A DNA stretch of 64,000 bases from Lactobacillus acidophilus (GCF_034298135.1 NZ_CP139575.1:992001-1056000); one strand, 5' to 3'; shown: positions 49,524-59,097, counted from the first letter of the stretch. Numbers and translations are program-made. The notes: a model not told the origin generated them from the sequence alone.

Positions 49524-50741
49524 CTACAATAAGTCTGCGTCTTCTTGTGCCTTATCATCTAAGAACTTTTGATTTGGATAAATTGGCATTACTTCAATTC
49601 CATCCAAAGCTCTTTGAATTAAACCTTCAACATCAAGACGAGCTTCATATTCACGTGCCTTATCAAGCTTTGGCTTAGTCTTAGGACGTGGTGGAGCAAA
49701 AATCGTACAACAATCTTCAAATGGTTGAATTGAAAGATCGAAAGTACCAATTTCTTCAGCCTTAGCAATAATTTCGGTCTTATCCATTGTTGCAACGGGA
49801 CGAATAACTGGTGTAGTTGTGACATCATTAATTGCGACCATTGATTCCAAAGTTTGAGAAGCAACTTGACCAACGGATTCACCGTTAAAGATAGCTAAAC
49901 CACCGCGCATCGCACGAATGCGATCAGCAAGTTGAAGCATGAAACGACGTTGAACAGTCATCAAGTAACCTTCAGGCAACTTCTCTTTAATAGTTTCTTG
50001 AATTTCAGCAAATGGCACAGCAATAAAATTAATCTTACCTGCATAATTTGCCAAAATGCCAGTAAGTTCCTTAGCCTTAGCCAATGCCTTTTCAGTAGTG
50101 TATGGAGGACTGAAGAAATGAACCATTTCAATATCTACGCCGCGTTTAAGAGCAAGCCATGATGCAACTGGCGAATCGATACCACCCGAAAGCATCATTA
50201 CCGCCTTACCCGCAGTACCAACCGGCATCCCTCCAACACCATGAAGAAGTTGGTTAGAAATATAAACAGCATCTTGACGCACTTCAATTCTAAGAACTAA
50301 ATCAGGGTGCTTCATTTCAGCCTTCAAGTTATCAATATTATCAAACAAGAAGTCTCCAACTAAGTTGTTAAGTTGGTTAGTGTCATATTCAAACTTATGA
50401 TCACTACGCTTAGTATTAATCTTAAAAGTCATTCCTGGCTTAAAAGTTTCTTTCATCAATTCCAAAGAAGTTTTTTCAATATCTTCTAAAGTCTTAGGAA
50501 TTTTGATTGCAGGTGAGTAGGTTTGAATACCAAATACTTTTTTAAGGCGCTTATCTACTTCTGTAAATGGTGCGCCATTTAAAATAATATGCATTCGGTC
50601 ATGACGAGGATGAAATTCAATTTGTGGGAAGTCTTTTAAAACTCTTTCAACGTTAGTTGCCAAACGATTGATAAAGTCTTTTCTATTCTTTCCCTTAGTT
50701 GAGAGTTCCCCGTAACGGACCATAACTTCTGTATATTCCAT
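49524..50741 (-). CDS. thiI: tRNA 4-thiouridine synthase ThiI
   Basis: This 405-residue enzyme thiolates U8 of tRNA. It has an N-terminal ferredoxin-like and THUMP region, and the PP-loop [13 protein letters not shown] (about residue 182). It ends without a rhodanese domain, the short form typical of Firmicutes, so sulfur must come directly from the neighbouring cysteine desulfurase. The ATG shares a base with the desulfurase stop (TAATG), which supports a dedicated pair as in the NifZ-ThiI pair of Bacillus. Confidence 0.95.
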   Translation of the reverse strand: MEYTEVMVRYGELSTKGKNRKDFINRLATNVERVLKDFPQIEFHPRHDRMHIILNGAPFTEVDKRLKKVFGIQTYSPAIKIPKTLEDIEKTSLELMKETFKPGMTFKINTKRSDHKFEYDTNQLNNLVGDFLFDNIDNLKAEMKHPDLVLRIEVRQDAVYISNQLLHGVGGMPVGTAGKAVMMLSGGIDSPVASWLALKRGVDIEMVHFFSPPYTTEKALAKAKELTGILANYAGKINFIAVPFAEIQETIKEKLPEGYLMTVQRRFMLQLADRIRAMRGGLAIFNGESVGQVASQTLESMVAINDVTTTPVIRPVATMDKTEIIAKAEEIGTFDLSIQPFEDCCTIFAPPRPKTKPKLDKAREYEARLDVEGLIQRALDGIEVMPIYPNQKFLDDKAQEDADLL

Positions 50742-51901
50742 TAATTTTCTCCCAAGTGATTAATTTTAGCAAAATGATTGTAGATCTTATCAAAGACCTT
50801 AATAAATTCATCTGCTTCTTCGAGCGTATTCGTTTCATCAAAACTTAAACGAATTGCACTAGTAGCAATCTTATCATCAATACGCATAGAAACCAAGGTG
50901 CTTGCTTCATCTGCTGTCTTCGAAGCACAGGCAGAAGTAGTTGAAGTATAAATATCTTGATCTTCTAAAGTATGGACCAAAGTTTCACCACGAATACCTT
51001 CTAAGGCAAAGCAAAGAATATGTGGGGCAAAGCCGTCACTTACTGGTGAAAAGATATCAATTCCTGGCTTATCTTTTAAGTAATCCACAATCTTTGCCTT
51101 AATAGCTGCTTCACGACTAGCTTTTTCGGGCTCATTTTCTAAAAGCAAACGGATTGCCTTGGCCATACCAGCAATTGCAGGTAAGTTTTCAGTACCTGAA
51201 CGAATACCCTTTTCTTGGCCACCACCATCATTTAATGGGGCAAGCATCTTACCTTCTTTTTTATAAAGAACACCAATGCCACGTGGAGCGTGAAATTTAT
51301 GAGCAGATAAACTTGATAAGTCAACTCTTGGTGTAAAGACCTTATCCCAGATATCCTTCCCTAAAGCTTGTACATTATCAACGTGGAATTGAATAGTCGG
51401 ATAATTTTCAAGCAAGTCACTAATTTCATCAATTGGTTGAATAGTCCCTATTTCATTATTTACACCCATGATTGAAACAAGTGTCGTATCTGAGTCAATG
51501 GCATTTCTTAAATCATTGACATTAACTCTACCTTCCTTATCTACTGGAAGGCGAGTTACTCTCCACCCTAAATTTTCAAGTGCAGTTAAACTATTAGCAA
51601 CTGATGCATGTTCAACACTTGAAGTAATAATATGCTTACCAAATTCACGCTTTTGAATAGCAGTTCCTTTAATTGCAGTATTATTTGATTCTGTACCACC
51701 AGAAGTAAAGAAAATCTCATGTTGCTTAGTACCAAGTAATTCAGCAATTTGTTTACGTGATGATTCAAGCAACTGGTGGGCACGATCACCCATTTTATGT
51801 AAACTTGATGGATTTCCCCAGATATTGGTTGCTACCTTATTATATGTATCCAAAACTTGAGGATCTATTTTAGTTGTTGCACTATTATCAAAATAAATCA
51901 C
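50741..51901 (-). CDS. cysteine desulfurase (NifS/IscS family)
   Basis: This 386-residue PLP enzyme takes sulfur from cysteine. It has [12 protein letters not shown] at the N-terminus, the PLP lysine in [13 protein letters not shown] (about residue 201), and the persulfide cysteine in STTSACASK (about residue 325). The start is GTG 51901 after AGAGGGG. Coupling to thiI suggests it supplies tRNA 4-thiouridine; MnmA at 19-20 kb also needs such a donor. No iron-sulfur scaffold gene is adjacent. Confidence 0.92.
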   Translation of the reverse strand: MIYFDNSATTKIDPQVLDTYNKVATNIWGNPSSLHKMGDRAHQLLESSRKQIAELLGTKQHEIFFTSGGTESNNTAIKGTAIQKREFGKHIITSSVEHASVANSLTALENLGWRVTRLPVDKEGRVNVNDLRNAIDSDTTLVSIMGVNNEIGTIQPIDEISDLLENYPTIQFHVDNVQALGKDIWDKVFTPRVDLSSLSAHKFHAPRGIGVLYKKEGKMLAPLNDGGGQEKGIRSGTENLPAIAGMAKAIRLLLENEPEKASREAAIKAKIVDYLKDKPGIDIFSPVSDGFAPHILCFALEGIRGETLVHTLEDQDIYTSTTSACASKTADEASTLVSMRIDDKIATSAIRLSFDETNTLEEADEFIKVFDKIYNHFAKINHLGEN

Positions 51902-51919
51902 AAATATTACCCCTCTACT

Positions 51920-51948
51920 AAAAAACGGCCAAGAAATTGACCGTTTTA
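51920..51948 (-). terminator. ezrA terminator
   Basis: On the minus strand CGGTCAA and TTGGCCG (one G-U pair) with loop TTTC are followed by TTTTTT, between ezrA and the desulfurase gene. Confidence 0.78.
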
Positions 51949-51988
51949 ATGACTTTTAAATTTTATCCTAAATAATGAAATGCTTCAA

Positions 51989-53701
51989 TTATTTATTCTT
52001 TTGATCCGAATAATATGAGTTTTCAAGACGTTGATAACTACCTGGTTCTACTTTTTCAATTGCTGTAGCAATAGTATCAAGTGCTTCTTTATAGTTATAT
52101 TCATTGTAATATTGCATTGCCAATTTTTGCGCTTGCTTAATAGATTCATTATCAGCATACTTGTTTGAATACTGCATTGTTAATTCAACCAAGTTAGCAG
52201 AATTAATTATATCGTCAGCTTCACGTTTAAGTCTTTCAACATCGTCAGAGATTTGAATTAATTCAGCAGATATCTTTTCCATATTGATTCTTACTTGACT
52301 TAATTCATCACTTACATGTCCAATTTCATTAACAACCAAAGTATACATTTGAATAAAACTATCAGGATTACCTGGTAAATTTCGTCTTTCAAGACGACGA
52401 TATACTAACGAAACATCTTGCTTAAAGTGCTTAATTGAATCATTAGCAACATTTTCTGAATCATAAAGTCCATCAACATCTGTAGACATCTTTGCTTGTT
52501 CATCATCTATTTCGCGTAAGCGATCAAGCATTTGAAGCCAAGAATCTTGAATTGCAGAGTAAACACCTTTACCATCAGCAATATTTTGAGTATCAACCGT
52601 ATATTGACGATTCATATCGTTAACTTCTTTTTCAAGTTCTTTACTTTTTTCTAATTCACCATGAGTTAATTCATAACTCTCATCAATATGTTGCAATTTT
52701 TCAACTAATTTCTTTGAAGCAGCTTGTTGATGAGTGATTAAAGTTAACATCTTTGCTTGATTTTTTTCAACAAATGGTCGAGCTTTATATTCTTTAGCTA
52801 AAATATCATACAAATCATTAATTTCACCAGAAATTTTCTTATTTGCTTTAGCTAAATCATCTACTTTAGTTTCCGCTAAAAGTTCTCTTGCTTCATCGAT
52901 TTCGCCATGTATATCTTTAATTCGTCCTAAAACATCTACGTCAGTAATGTAATATTTTTCTGACAACATCTTTTTATATGCATCAGATATCTCTTTAAGT
53001 TGATCTTGAAAGACAATTTCTAATTGATGATGTCCTTCCTTAATTTTAGGAAGTTTCTTTTGCAAAGCACCTAAAGCCATCCTAATTTTAGAAAGGACAC
53101 GTTTAGCTTCAACATGATCACCTTGAGAAGAAAGATTCTTTGCTTCTTCAAAATCGCTTTCCATAGAAGCAAGCTGATCTTCAATTTGATCAATAGCTTC
53201 TCCATACTCAAATGATTCTGCCAAAACTTCTTTTCTCAGCTCACGATATACCTTAATCAAAGCATCATATTGAATCTGATTTTCTTTATTTGATTCGAGA
53301 AGCTCTGTAAAAACAGCCTTAGTATTGCGTGCATCCTCTAAGGTCGGCTTAATAATTTCCTGTGCTTCTTTGATATTCTTTCTAGCTTTAAAAAGTTTAT
53401 AAGTTGTATTTTCATTTGCTGCTTCTTCGACTAATTTTTGTACACGCGGTAATTTCTTAGTTGAAGCTTCTTTATAACTTTTACGCCAGGTATTTAATGT
53501 GGTTAGACTTTCACCGGCCAAATCCATTTTATCCAGTCGTTCAATATCATTTTCCAGATGCATTTTTAAAATTTCATTAACTGATGCATCAATTACTTCA
53601 ATTTCTCGCATTTGCTTACGATTAACAAGTAACATTGAAGCAATAACGACAATAATAAGGATGACAACGGCGATAATAATAATAGTTTGAATTGATGACA
53701 T
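51989..53701 (-). CDS. ezrA: septation ring formation regulator EzrA
   Basis: This 570-residue protein has one N-terminal membrane helix (IIIIAVVILIIVVIASML) followed almost entirely by spectrin-like coiled-coil helices, the EzrA architecture. EzrA binds FtsZ and modulates Z-ring formation and PBP placement. The length is normal. The start is ATG 53701 after TTGGAGGA. It diverges from rpsD, as in many Firmicutes. Confidence 0.93.
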   Translation of the reverse strand: MSSIQTIIIIAVVILIIVVIASMLLVNRKQMREIEVIDASVNEILKMHLENDIERLDKMDLAGESLTTLNTWRKSYKEASTKKLPRVQKLVEEAANENTTYKLFKARKNIKEAQEIIKPTLEDARNTKAVFTELLESNKENQIQYDALIKVYRELRKEVLAESFEYGEAIDQIEDQLASMESDFEEAKNLSSQGDHVEAKRVLSKIRMALGALQKKLPKIKEGHHQLEIVFQDQLKEISDAYKKMLSEKYYITDVDVLGRIKDIHGEIDEARELLAETKVDDLAKANKKISGEINDLYDILAKEYKARPFVEKNQAKMLTLITHQQAASKKLVEKLQHIDESYELTHGELEKSKELEKEVNDMNRQYTVDTQNIADGKGVYSAIQDSWLQMLDRLREIDDEQAKMSTDVDGLYDSENVANDSIKHFKQDVSLVYRRLERRNLPGNPDSFIQMYTLVVNEIGHVSDELSQVRINMEKISAELIQISDDVERLKREADDIINSANLVELTMQYSNKYADNESIKQAQKLAMQYYNEYNYKEALDTIATAIEKVEPGSYQRLENSYYSDQKNK

Positions 53702-53725
53702 TGTTTATCCTCCAAAACTAACATA

Positions 53726-53734
53726 ATTATAACA
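53726..53734 (-). promoter_or_regulatory. extended -10 promoter of ezrA
   Basis: TGTTATAAT lies 25 bases upstream of the ezrA start on the minus strand, without a recognisable -35. Confidence 0.5.
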
Positions 53735-53771
53735 AAACATGGCCTAAAGAGGTGGAAAAGCTGTCTTTTTC

Positions 53772-53800
53772 TTGATTTATTATTTTGAACTCTATATAAT
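53772..53800 (+). promoter_or_regulatory. rpsD promoter
   Basis: TTGATT (53772-53777) and a perfect TATAAT (53795-53800) are separated by 17 bp. The TSS is expected near 53807. Confidence 0.78.
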
Positions 53801-53806
53801 ACTATT

Positions 53807-53982
53807 CGTGTAAAATATTTGCAGCAATAAGTGACAAGAACGTCAACATCTTAAAACGCTTTAGTGAACGAGTAACCCGCGCTGCATTGGGCGAAAATGT
53901 AAATTTAAGATGCACGAATGTTAAACTTATTCGTAATATTTTACTCCAGAAATTATTATTTAAATTTTATGGAGGATTTTTC
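53807..53982 (+). promoter_or_regulatory. structured leader of rpsD, candidate S4 autoregulatory RNA
   Basis: The leader is about 176 bases long. TGCAGC (53820-53825) can pair with GCTGCA (53881-53886) around a central domain. CATCTTAAA (53847-53855) is perfectly complementary to TTTAAGATG (53904-53912), which crosses the first pairing and implies a pseudoknot or alternative fold. Ribosomal protein S4 represses rpsD through leader RNA in other Firmicutes, so this is a plausible S4 site. I did not recognise the exact known motif. Confidence 0.55.
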
Positions 53983-54594
53983 ATGTCAAGATATACAGGT
54001 CCAAGTTGGAAGCGTTCAAGAAGATTAGGTATCTCACTTTCAGGTACTGGTAAGGAACTTGCACGTCGTAACTACGCTCCAGGTCAACACGGTCCTAACA
54101 GCCGTGGTCGTTTGTCAGAATATGGCCAACAATTACACGAAAAGCAAAAGTTACGTTGGATGTACGGTTTAAACGAACGCCAATTTAGAACTTTATTCAT
54201 TCGCGCTGGTAAGATTCGTGAAGGTCAACACGGTATTAACTTCATGATCTTGCTTGAACGCCGTTTAGACAGTATTGTTTACCGTCTCGGTTTAGCTACT
54301 ACTAGAGAACAAGCTAGACAATTAGTTAACCACGGTCACATCACTGTTGATGGCAAGCGTGTTGACATTCCTTCATACGAAGTCAGTGTTGGTCAAACTA
54401 TTGGCTTGAAGGATAAGTCAAAGAACTTGCAACAAATCAGGGATGCTTTGGAAGCAACTACTGCTCGTCCATCATTTGTTTCATTTGATGAAAACAAGAT
54501 GGAAGGTACTCTTGTACGTTTACCAGAACGTGACGAAATGGAACCAGAAATTGACGAATCACTCGTTGTTGAATGGTACAACAAGTTACTTTAA
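53983..54594 (+). CDS. rpsD: 30S ribosomal protein S4
   Basis: This 203-residue primary 16S-binding protein has [20 protein letters not shown], the KQKLRWMYG segment, the S4 domain [18 protein letters not shown] and the C-terminal [10 protein letters not shown]. The start is ATG 53983 after TGGAGGA at 7 bases; the open frame to 53887 is leader RNA. It is the zinc-free (C-) form, without N-terminal CxxC cysteines. It has its own promoter and terminator. Confidence 0.97.
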   Translation: MSRYTGPSWKRSRRLGISLSGTGKELARRNYAPGQHGPNSRGRLSEYGQQLHEKQKLRWMYGLNERQFRTLFIRAGKIREGQHGINFMILLERRLDSIVYRLGLATTREQARQLVNHGHITVDGKRVDIPSYEVSVGQTIGLKDKSKNLQQIRDALEATTARPSFVSFDENKMEGTLVRLPERDEMEPEIDESLVVEWYNKLL

Positions 54595-54615
54595 TTTTTA
54601 CATTTTATTTTGTCC

Positions 54616-54648
54616 AAAAACCTTTCTCTTTATGGGAAAGGTTTTTTG
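54616..54648 (+). terminator. rpsD terminator
   Basis: AAAAACCTTTC and GAAAGGTTTTT form an 11-bp stem with a 9-base loop, and the last T-run extends to TTTTTTG. Confidence 0.85.
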
Positions 54649-54684
54649 TTACAATTATTAATAAAATAGAAAGGATGGCTAATT

Positions 54685-55152
54685 ATGACTGAAGATTTAA
54701 ATAAACGTGTTGAGCAAGCCGCACAAGGTATTACTCCTCAAACTAAACCAGATGAACGTAGACGTTATTTAGGTTCTCTACGTGAACGTGTCTTAGTTCG
54801 TTTAAATAATACAGAAGTTAAAGATCCTAAGTTAACTGCATTATTTTTAAAACATATAACTGATTTTAAGGGATACACTATTTTAATTAATGGAAATATC
54901 ACAGATGATGGTTTTTTGGGCGAAGTAGAAGCTGCCTGCAGTAAGGAAGATATTCCCTTCACCTTAGTTAACAACGAAACTGCGAAGACCGGTCCTGAAG
55001 ATACTGCTATCTTAGTTGTTGCTAAAACTGCAATCAATCATCCACGAGTTGAAATTAACCAAGTTTACCCACCAGAAATGCCAAAAACAGAGCTAAGTGC
55101 GCCAAGTAAAAAGCATGAAAGTTTTTGGCACCATTTATTTCATAAGGACTAA
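54685..55152 (+). CDS. YueI family protein (DUF1694)
   Basis: This 155-residue cytoplasmic protein belongs to the YueI/DUF1694 family, recognised by KPDERRRYLGSLRERVLVRL at residues 22-41, which is the family signature, and the following Rossmann-like half (YTILINGNITDDGFLGEVE). Function is unknown. The ATG at 54685 follows AGAAAGGATGG. It is 2 bases from rarA and probably co-transcribed. Confidence 0.83.
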   Translation: MTEDLNKRVEQAAQGITPQTKPDERRRYLGSLRERVLVRLNNTEVKDPKLTALFLKHITDFKGYTILINGNITDDGFLGEVEAACSKEDIPFTLVNNETAKTGPEDTAILVVAKTAINHPRVEINQVYPPEMPKTELSAPSKKHESFWHHLFHKD

Positions 55153-55154
55153 AA

Positions 55155-56474
55155 ATGAAACCATTAGCATATCGTATGCGACCAAAAAAGATTGATGAAG
55201 TCGTTGGTCAGCAACATTTAATTGGTCCTGGAAAGATTATTCGGCGAATGGTTGAAGCTCGTATTCTTTCATCAATGATTTTATATGGACCTCCTGGTAT
55301 TGGAAAAACAAGTATTGCAAGTGCGATCGCAGGTTCAACCAAATACGCATTTAGAAAATTGAATGCCGCCACTGATGGAAAAAAGCAATTACAACAAGTA
55401 GCTGAAGAAGGAAAAATGAGTGGTACAGTAATTTTGCTTTTAGACGAAATTCATCGACTTGACAAAACAAAGCAAGATTTTTTATTACCTCTGCTTGAAT
55501 CTGGTCAAATCATTTTAATCGGGGCAACAACTGAAAATCCTTACATCTCTATTTCTCCTGCCATTCGCTCTCGTTGTCAAATTTTCGAATTAAAACCATT
55601 ATCTGCAGAAGATGCATCTAAGGCTATTGACCGCGCGCTCAAAGATACAGAAAATGGCTTAGGGAAATATAAAGTTCAATTAACTGAGGATGCACGCGAT
55701 CTTTTAATTGAAAAAGGCAATGGTGATTTACGAACAACATTAAATAGCCTTGAATTAGCCGTTCTCTCTACCAAGCAAGAATTAAAAGATAATCATAAAG
55801 ACGAGTCGACCATTTTAATTACACAGCAAGAAATGGCTGATTCTATTCAAACTAAAATCCAAAACTTTGATGCTTCCGGTGATGGACACTATGATTTGGT
55901 TTCGGCTTTTCAAAAGTCTATTCGTGGCTCAGATACAGACGCTGCCTTACATTATTTAGCTCGTTTGATTGAATCCGGAGATTTAATTTCTATTTGTCGC
56001 CGATTAACGGTTATCGCATACGAAGATATTGGTTTAGCTAATCCACCCGCTGCTGAACGTGCTGTAACTGCCGTTCAGGCTGCTCAAATGATCGGATTAC
56101 CCGAAGCAAGAATTCCACTTGCAAATGCCGTAATAGAGCTAGCTTTATCGCCCAAAAGTAACAGTGCCATTTCTGCTATCGATGCGGCACTTACTGATGT
56201 AAAAACCAAAAAAATCGGGTCTATTCCCGACCATCTAAAAGATGCCCATTATTCTGGTGCTAAGAAATTGGGTCATGGTATTGATTATCTATACCCACAT
56301 GATTATCAAAATGACTGGGTCCCACAACAATATTTGCCCAATAATTTAACTCAAGCAGAATACTTTACTCCTAAGGGCAATTCTAAAGCAGAGGAGCGTT
56401 ATAAAGTTACTTATAAAAACTTAAAAGATATGCAGAAAAAAGGATTAACAAAGCGAAGTCCTAAGAACCCATAA
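55155..56474 (+). CDS. rarA: replication-associated recombination protein RarA
   Basis: This 439-residue AAA+ ATPase (MgsA/RarA) acts at stalled replication forks. It has PKKIDEVVGQQHLIG, Walker A YGPPGIGKTSI (about residue 45), Walker B LLDEIHRL, sensor 1 IGATTENPY, and the C-terminal tetramerisation domain (AYEDIGLANP). The start is ATG 55155. The 6S RNA gene follows directly, as is frequent in Firmicutes. Confidence 0.95.
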   Translation: MKPLAYRMRPKKIDEVVGQQHLIGPGKIIRRMVEARILSSMILYGPPGIGKTSIASAIAGSTKYAFRKLNAATDGKKQLQQVAEEGKMSGTVILLLDEIHRLDKTKQDFLLPLLESGQIILIGATTENPYISISPAIRSRCQIFELKPLSAEDASKAIDRALKDTENGLGKYKVQLTEDARDLLIEKGNGDLRTTLNSLELAVLSTKQELKDNHKDESTILITQQEMADSIQTKIQNFDASGDGHYDLVSAFQKSIRGSDTDAALHYLARLIESGDLISICRRLTVIAYEDIGLANPPAAERAVTAVQAAQMIGLPEARIPLANAVIELALSPKSNSAISAIDAALTDVKTKKIGSIPDHLKDAHYSGAKKLGHGIDYLYPHDYQNDWVPQQYLPNNLTQAEYFTPKGNSKAEERYKVTYKNLKDMQKKGLTKRSPKNP

Positions 56475-56477
56475 TTG

Positions 56478-56506
56478 TTGACAAAAAATATTATATTGCG
56501 TATCAT
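56478..56506 (+). promoter_or_regulatory. 6S RNA promoter
   Basis: TTGACA (56478-56483) and TATCAT (56501-56506) are 17 bp apart, immediately after the rarA stop. Confidence 0.8.
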
Positions 56507-56512
56507 AATATG

Positions 56513-56711
56513 TGATCTGAGTTGATCAGCAAGCTTAAATGTATAAAGTTGACCGATCAAACTATAAGACGTGGTGGTTGGCAAATAACTACCGAATCGG
56601 AATACTGCCTTGTTGCAGGATCCATATTCGCTGCGATGCTGACCGAATTTTTGAACATTGCGGGTTCAACAAGCGTCATTATGCTATGTTTAGTCAACTC
56701 GGATTTTTTTA
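56513..56711 (+). ncRNA. ssrS: 6S RNA
   Basis: The RNA is about 199 bases long. Its ends close as ATCTGAGTTGA with TCAACTCGGAT, one long terminal stem containing a G-U pair, followed by TTTTTTT. Between them lies a mostly helical structure with an open central region, the shape by which 6S RNA mimics an open promoter and binds sigma-A RNA polymerase. The size, its own strong promoter and the position after rarA all fit Firmicute 6S RNA. A covariance-model search would settle it. Confidence 0.82.
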
Positions 56712-56722
56712 GAATATTAACT

Positions 56723-56752
56723 AAGACGGTCTTAACGGGCCGTCTTTTTTTA
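56723..56752 (+). terminator. terminator downstream of 6S RNA
   Basis: AAGACGG and CCGTCTT form a 7-bp stem with a 10-base loop, followed by TTTTTTT. It backs up the T-run at the end of the 6S RNA stem. Confidence 0.8.
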
Positions 56753-56772
56753 CGGTTGGAGAGAAATTACGT

Positions 56773-57054
56773 ATGGCGATTAAAATTGTAATGATCATTT
56801 TTATCCTTTTATTATTACTTACTTCTTGGTATATGTGGCACAGACGCAATGGTCATTTCTTAATTTATGATGTTGGTGGCGATCCTCGTTTATCTAACGT
56901 TTTAAAATGGACTTCAATCGCACTTTTAATTGAAAGTGTCATTGGAATTTTTATCTTATTCATGGGCAATAAATATCTTAATTTAATTACTTTATTCCTC
57001 GCCTCATTAACTATCCTGACGTTCAGCCTACTGATTACCAATAATAAAAGATAA
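56773..57054 (+). CDS. small membrane protein of unknown function
   Basis: The 93-residue protein has three predicted membrane helices: IVMIIFILLLLLTSWYMW, then ALLIESVIGIFILFM and LITLFLASLTILTFSLL. The segment between (HRRNGHFLIYDVGGDPRLSN) is soluble and charged. GGAGAG lies 8 bases before the ATG. I do not recognise the family. It has no close partner; it lies between the 6S RNA and the stress-protein gene. Confidence 0.7.
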   Translation: MAIKIVMIIFILLLLLTSWYMWHRRNGHFLIYDVGGDPRLSNVLKWTSIALLIESVIGIFILFMGNKYLNLITLFLASLTILTFSLLITNNKR

Positions 57055-57080
57055 TTAATTCCTAATAATAGCTAGAATTT

Positions 57081-57089
57081 TGGTAAAAT
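57081..57089 (+). promoter_or_regulatory. extended -10 promoter of the universal stress protein gene
   Basis: TGGTAAAAT lies 27 bases before the start codon. The same nine bases form the -10 of typA and of the second mreB. Confidence 0.5.
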
Positions 57090-57115
57090 AGATATAAGAA
57101 AGAGGTGCAAAGAAA

Positions 57116-57580
57116 ATGCTTTCACAATATAAGAATATTCAAGTTTCTGTCGATGGCTCAAAAGAAGCCGATTTAGCTTTCAGCAAGGCTGTTGCTATTG
57201 CCAAGCGTAATAATGCAACATTAGAGATTTTACATGTTATTGATACTCGTTCATTTCAAAATGTATCTAGCTTTGATTCAGCAATGGTTGAACAAGTTTC
57301 TAAAGATGCAGAAAAGAGAATGAAAGATTATCAAGCTCGTGCTGCCAAAGCTGGTGTAACAGATTCACACTATTCAATCGAATTTGGTTCACCTAAGACA
57401 ATTATTGCTCGTGATTTCCCTGAGAAGCATAACATTGATTTAATCGTTGTCGGTGCTACCGGATTAAACGCTGTTGAACGTCTATTAATTGGTAGCGTTA
57501 CTGAATATGTAACTAGAACTTCAAAATGTGACGTTTTAGTATGCCGTGCTGAAGAAATTGCTGATGCTTTAGAAAAATAA
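57116..57580 (+). CDS. universal stress protein (UspA family)
   Basis: This 154-residue Usp-domain protein is of the ATP-binding subtype: the nucleotide loop VGATGLNAVERLLIGSVTEYV fits G-x2-G-x9-G-S. It starts QYKNIQVSVDGSKEADLAF, with the conserved Asp that binds adenine. Such proteins are made under stress or slow growth. The start is ATG 57116, after AAAGAGG. A bidirectional terminator follows. Confidence 0.92.
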   Translation: MLSQYKNIQVSVDGSKEADLAFSKAVAIAKRNNATLEILHVIDTRSFQNVSSFDSAMVEQVSKDAEKRMKDYQARAAKAGVTDSHYSIEFGSPKTIIARDFPEKHNIDLIVVGATGLNAVERLLIGSVTEYVTRTSKCDVLVCRAEEIADALEK

Positions 57581-57594
57581 TTTAATAATTTTTG

Positions 57595-57640
57595 TATAAA
57601 AAAAGATTGATTCAAGTAGAAAACTGAATCAATCTTTTTT
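57595..57640. terminator. bidirectional terminator between uspA-like gene and rodA
   Basis: AAAAGATTGATTCA and TGAATCAATCTTTT form a perfect 14-bp stem with a 10-base loop, with A/T runs on both sides. It serves both convergent genes. Confidence 0.88.
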
Positions 57641-57646
57641 ATTATC

Positions 57647-58840
57647 TTAAAAATCGCCTGCTGTACTAAACATGTAATCACGATTATGGAATTTCATTGA
57701 TAAGATCAAACCGATACCGATCATGTTACCTAACAAAGCGGAACCACCTTGCGATACAAACGGTAATGGAATACCAGTCAATGGTAACAAATCAATATTC
57801 ATACCAATATTTTCAAAAACATGGAATAAAATCATCATGATAACACCGGTAGAAATATATGAATAAAATACATTTCTTGTATCAAATGAAATTCTTACCA
57901 TTTGGACAATTAAGTATAAATAAATCAAAATCAAAACTACACAGCCGACAAAACCAAAGTTTTCACCAATAACTGAGAAAACCATGTCAGATCCACGAAC
58001 TGGAACATATACGCTAGCTTTACCAAAGCCATTACCAAACAATTGTCCTGAACCAATCGCCTTCATACTTTGCCATAATTGATAAGCACCAGAAGACGTA
58101 TCGCCAGATGGATCAAGCCATGATTTAATTCTTTCAAACTGGTAAGCTTGGAAGAAATGACTCAAAAATGACTGTCCACCTGGAGTTACAACTAACAAAA
58201 TTATAGCAATCGCACCGATAATTACCATACCATAAATCGGAATGATAATTTTCCATGATATCCCGGAAACTAAAACTACACCACCAACGATGGCAATGAA
58301 AACTAACATAGTACCAAAGTCATTTTGTAATTTTAATAAAATTGCTACCGGAGCTAACCAGGCAATTATCTTACCTAAAAGAAGCCAGTCAGTTCGGATC
58401 GTATGACCATATTTGTCATTATGGTCTTTAATCACGCGAGCCAGCATTAAAATAAAAGCAGGCTTCATTAATTCCGAAGGCTGAAAAGTAATCGGCCCTA
58501 ATTTAAACCAACTTTTAGCCCCTGTATCTGCGGCCACACTACGGTTATACAAGAACAATACCGCTATCAGCAAGAATATCGCTATTCCAAAAAATATCGG
58601 AGCAATTTTAAACAATTGATCTGCATCAAACTGCATGACCACTATAACAATTGCTACCGAAATTAAATACCATAATGCCTGCATAACAACCGCTCTAACT
58701 GGTGAACCAATATGACTCGGATCACCTAAAGCTGCTACATAAATACAGTACAAACTAATTAAAGCCAAAAGTGCTACAGGAATAATGATATTCCAAGCTA
58801 ATCGATCTACTAAGCTCGTCTTATTTTCAACTTTTGCCAT
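57647..58840 (-). CDS. rodA: RodA peptidoglycan polymerase (SEDS)
   Basis: This 397-residue SEDS glycosyltransferase works in lateral wall growth. About ten membrane helices are present, with GPITFQPSELMKPAFILML, LQNDFGTMLVF and the C-terminal GIPLPFVSQGGSALL of RodA (Gln where FtsW has Tyr-Gly). Position in one run with a second mreB confirms an elongation role. The start is ATG 58840, 21 bases after the DUF2969 gene. Confidence 0.93.
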   Translation of the reverse strand: MAKVENKTSLVDRLAWNIIIPVALLALISLYCIYVAALGDPSHIGSPVRAVVMQALWYLISVAIVIVVMQFDADQLFKIAPIFFGIAIFLLIAVLFLYNRSVAADTGAKSWFKLGPITFQPSELMKPAFILMLARVIKDHNDKYGHTIRTDWLLLGKIIAWLAPVAILLKLQNDFGTMLVFIAIVGGVVLVSGISWKIIIPIYGMVIIGAIAIILLVVTPGGQSFLSHFFQAYQFERIKSWLDPSGDTSSGAYQLWQSMKAIGSGQLFGNGFGKASVYVPVRGSDMVFSVIGENFGFVGCVVLILIYLYLIVQMVRISFDTRNVFYSYISTGVIMMILFHVFENIGMNIDLLPLTGIPLPFVSQGGSALLGNMIGIGLILSMKFHNRDYMFSTAGDF

Positions 58841-58861
58841 TAAATAATCACTACTTAAACT

Positions 58862-59089
58862 TTATTTTTCATGTAATGTAAAGTATGAAAGCAAATCGTT
58901 AATACTACTTTCAAGACTATTGGCAAACAATACGTTGCTTGTCTTTGAAGTAGTAGCACGATATCGACCTTCTACCTTTTCAATTAAACCAATGGACTTT
59001 TTATTAGGAATAATAACTTCCCAGGTTGGCAAATTTTTGCCCTTAAGTTCATTAACTTCAATATCAATATTTTCTAACTTTTTAGACAT
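58862..59089 (-). CDS. DUF2969 family protein
   Basis: This 75-residue soluble protein fits the DUF2969 family, which is restricted to lactobacilli and relatives and usually encoded between yidD and rodA. No catalytic motif is seen; it is a small alpha/beta protein by sequence. The ATG at 59089 follows AGGAGG. Co-transcription with mreB, yidD and rodA suggests a role in wall elongation, which is inference. Confidence 0.75.
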   Translation of the reverse strand: MSKKLENIDIEVNELKGKNLPTWEVIIPNKKSIGLIEKVEGRYRATTSKTSNVLFANSLESSINDLLSYFTLHEK

Positions 59090-59097
59090 AAATCCTC

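Noticed and set aside
53887..53982. N-terminal extension of rpsD
   Set aside because: It lies in leader RNA; S4 starts at ATG 53983 with a strong ribosome site and the conserved MSRYTGP.
56522..56791. 89-codon plus-strand frame after rarA
   Set aside because: It covers the 6S RNA and its terminator and runs into the start of the small membrane protein gene. The composition is not protein-like.
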